Source: Streptomyces cavernicola (GTDB lineage: Bacteria; Actinomycetota; Actinomycetes; Streptomycetales; Streptomycetaceae). From it: a stretch of 64,000 nucleotides of DNA. The position numbers and the translations under genes are program-made. The number at the start of each line of letters is the position of its first letter. The stretch's first letter is position 1. Below are positions 62,779 to 64,000 of this stretch, piece after piece. The stretch lies in the NCBI RefSeq assembly GCF_029968035.1, contig NZ_JASCIQ010000009.1:62001-126000 (forward strand). Reading direction: 5' to 3'. Below the pieces are notes generated by a model that was not told the DNA's origin, did no database searches, and saw only the letters and a program-made list of their open reading frames with translations.

Positions 62779-63822
62779 ATGTCCCAGTCCCGAGCCACCC
62801 ACCTCCCCCGCCGCGGCCTCCTCGCCGCCGGTGGCGCCGTCTCCCTCGGTGCTCTGCTCGTCGCCTGCGGCGGCAAGAAGGCGGAGGGCGGCTCGGGGGC
62901 CGGGAGCGGAAAGAAGGGCCCCTGGTCCTTCAAGGACGACCGGGGCAAGACCGTGAAGACGGACGCGGTGCCGACGAACATCGTCGCGTTCACCGGCACC
63001 GCGGCCGCGCTGTACGACTACGGCATCAAGGTCAAGGGCGTCTTCGGCCCCACCAAGGGCAAGGGCGGCAAGCCCGACGTCCAGGCCGGCGACATGGACA
63101 TCAGCGAGCTGGAGATCCTCGGCAACGAGTGGGGCCAGTTCAACGTCGAGAAGTACGCGGCGCTCGCGCCCGAGGTGCTGATCACGGACATGTGGCTGAA
63201 GGACGCGCTCTGGTACGTGCCGGACGAGTCCAAGGACAAGATCCTGAAGCTCGCCCCGAGCGTCGCGCTGTGGGCCGCCGAGACCACGATGCCCAAGGCC
63301 CTGCAGCGCCGCGCCGACCTCGCCGAGTCGCTCGGCGCGGACCTGAAGGCGAAGCAGGTCACCGACGCGAAGGCCCGGTTCGAGAAGGCCGCCGAGCGAC
63401 TGCGGCAGGCTGCCAAGGCCAGGCCGGAGATCAAGGTCATGATCGGCTCGGCCAGCGCCGACCTGTTCTATGTCTCGCTCGCGAAGACGTCCGCCGACAC
63501 CCGGTACTTCCAGGAGCTCGGCGTGAAGTTCGTCGAGCCGAAGGTGAACGCGCAGGGCTTCTTCGAGGAGCTCAGCTGGGAGAACGTCGACAAGTACGAC
63601 GCGGACGTCATCATCATGGACAACCGCACCTCGGCCATCCAGCCGGCCGACCTCGACAAGTCCAAGCCGACCTGGAAGAAGCTGCCCGCCGTGCAGGCCG
63701 GCCAGGTCATCCCCCGCGTCACCGAGCCCATCTACTCGTACGACAAGTGCGCGCCGATCCTCGAGGACCTGGCGAAGGCCATCGAGGATGCGAAGAAGGT
63801 CTCGGGCAAGGACGCCAAGTGA
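62779..63822 (+). CDS. desE: Ferrioxamine-type siderophore-binding lipoprotein (DesE)
   Basis: A 347-residue ABC-uptake binding lipoprotein. N-terminus MSQSRATHLPRRGLLAAGGA carries a twin-arginine-like signal and the lipobox LLVAC. After a Gly/Ser spacer the FecB/PeripBP_2 fold runs from WSFKDDRGKTVK to the end, with the long interdomain helix (AKARFEKAAERLRQAAKA) and TEPIYSYDKCAPILEDL near the C-terminus. In Streptomyces this gene starts the desEFABCD cluster for desferrioxamine uptake and synthesis. The iron box upstream and the next gene fit that order. Confidence 0.94.
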   Translation: MSQSRATHLPRRGLLAAGGAVSLGALLVACGGKKAEGGSGAGSGKKGPWSFKDDRGKTVKTDAVPTNIVAFTGTAAALYDYGIKVKGVFGPTKGKGGKPDVQAGDMDISELEILGNEWGQFNVEKYAALAPEVLITDMWLKDALWYVPDESKDKILKLAPSVALWAAETTMPKALQRRADLAESLGADLKAKQVTDAKARFEKAAERLRQAAKARPEIKVMIGSASADLFYVSLAKTSADTRYFQELGVKFVEPKVNAQGFFEELSWENVDKYDADVIIMDNRTSAIQPADLDKSKPTWKKLPAVQAGQVIPRVTEPIYSYDKCAPILEDLAKAIEDAKKVSGKDAK

Positions 63823-64000
63823 TCCGCCCCCAGGCGTCGTTGGCTCCGTTCCGGCTGTTCCGGATCGAGGTCGAGCGGGTGGTGCGGCTGTCGCCGTCGC
63901 TCGTACGGGTGACGTTCACCGGGCCCGAGCTCGGCGCGTTCGCCTCCGGCGGGCTCGACCAGAGCCTGTCGCTGTTCCTGCCGCGGCCCGGCCAGTCCGA
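63819..64000 (+). CDS. desF: Siderophore-interacting protein (DesF-like), 3' end outside window
   Basis: GTG at 63819 overlaps the desE stop by 4 bp. The 60 visible codons give a start like MIRPQASLAPFRLFRIEVER and then VRVTFTGPELGAF, the N-terminal FAD-binding region of siderophore-interacting ferric reductases. They release iron from the ferric siderophore by reduction. The rest lies beyond the right edge. Confidence 0.85.
   Translation, partial: MIRPQASLAPFRLFRIEVERVVRLSPSLVRVTFTGPELGAFASGGLDQSLSLFLPRPGQS

Overview
The window is chromosomal DNA from a Streptomyces or a very close actinomycete. The evidence is a GC content above 70 percent with GC-rich third codon positions, many GTG starts, ATGA/GTGA stop-start overlaps in operons, a DmdR/IdeR iron box in front of a desferrioxamine-type siderophore-binding lipoprotein, an actinobacterial class F sortase, tandem membrane Ser/Thr kinases, and a dispersed family of intergenic repeats of the kind found in Streptomyces. 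No rRNA, tRNA, CRISPR array, phage or intact insertion sequence was seen.

Layout. 1-5.4 kb: two membrane Ser/Thr kinases (the first cut by the window edge), a VOC-fold protein, and a secreted anchored protein next to a class F sortase. 5.4-15.4 kb: a GMC oxidoreductase broken by one frameshift and overlapping a long-chain acyl-CoA ligase, a von Willebrand A lipoprotein, an ABC permease with an unusual partner (secreted alpha/beta hydrolase fused to an ABC ATPase), and a GNAT acetyltransferase. 15.4-22.7 kb: a myo-inositol catabolic operon (iolC, an aldolase-like gene, iolB, iolD, mmsA) with a divergent inosose-dehydratase-like gene. 23-26.6 kb: a copper resistance operon (copZ-copA) behind a CsoR-type palindrome, next to the decayed remains of a PrsW-like protease. 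27.2-31 kb: citrate synthase and the RecD2 helicase. 31.2-32.07 kb: a roughly 800 bp repeat element with 26 bp perfect inverted ends and an internal degenerate tandem array. 32-37.7 kb: a LacI-linked catabolic cluster (sugar isomerase, DUF993 aldolase-like protein, Gfo/Idh dehydrogenase, LacI regulator) plus a second sugar isomerase. 38-46.7 kb: a secreted GH3 glycosidase, a one-polypeptide heterodimer-like ABC exporter, and three small or medium secreted proteins including an S37 peptidase. 46.8-52.7 kb: a ThDP enzyme, an agmatinase-like ureohydrolase, a sodium/solute symporter and a PucR regulator, probably for catabolism of guanidino compounds. 52.8-62.6 kb: a conserved protein of unknown role, acyl-CoA thioesterase II, two acyl-CoA dehydrogenases, a TetR regulator, and a carboxyltransferase / biotin carboxylase / HMG-CoA lyase / acyl-CoA dehydrogenase operon that matches leucine/isovalerate degradation. 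62.6 kb-end: iron box, desE, and the first 60 codons of desF.

Most of the window is catabolic and nutrient-uptake machinery arranged as short, locally regulated operons. Convergent gene ends carry strong hairpins, and several divergent gaps carry inverted repeats that are good operator candidates. The points most worth following are the hydrolase-ATPase fusion, the DUF993 cluster, the sortase with a partner lacking LPXTG, the palindromic in-frame insertion in tesB, the single-base frameshift in the GMC oxidoreductase, and the modular inverted-repeat intergenic elements.
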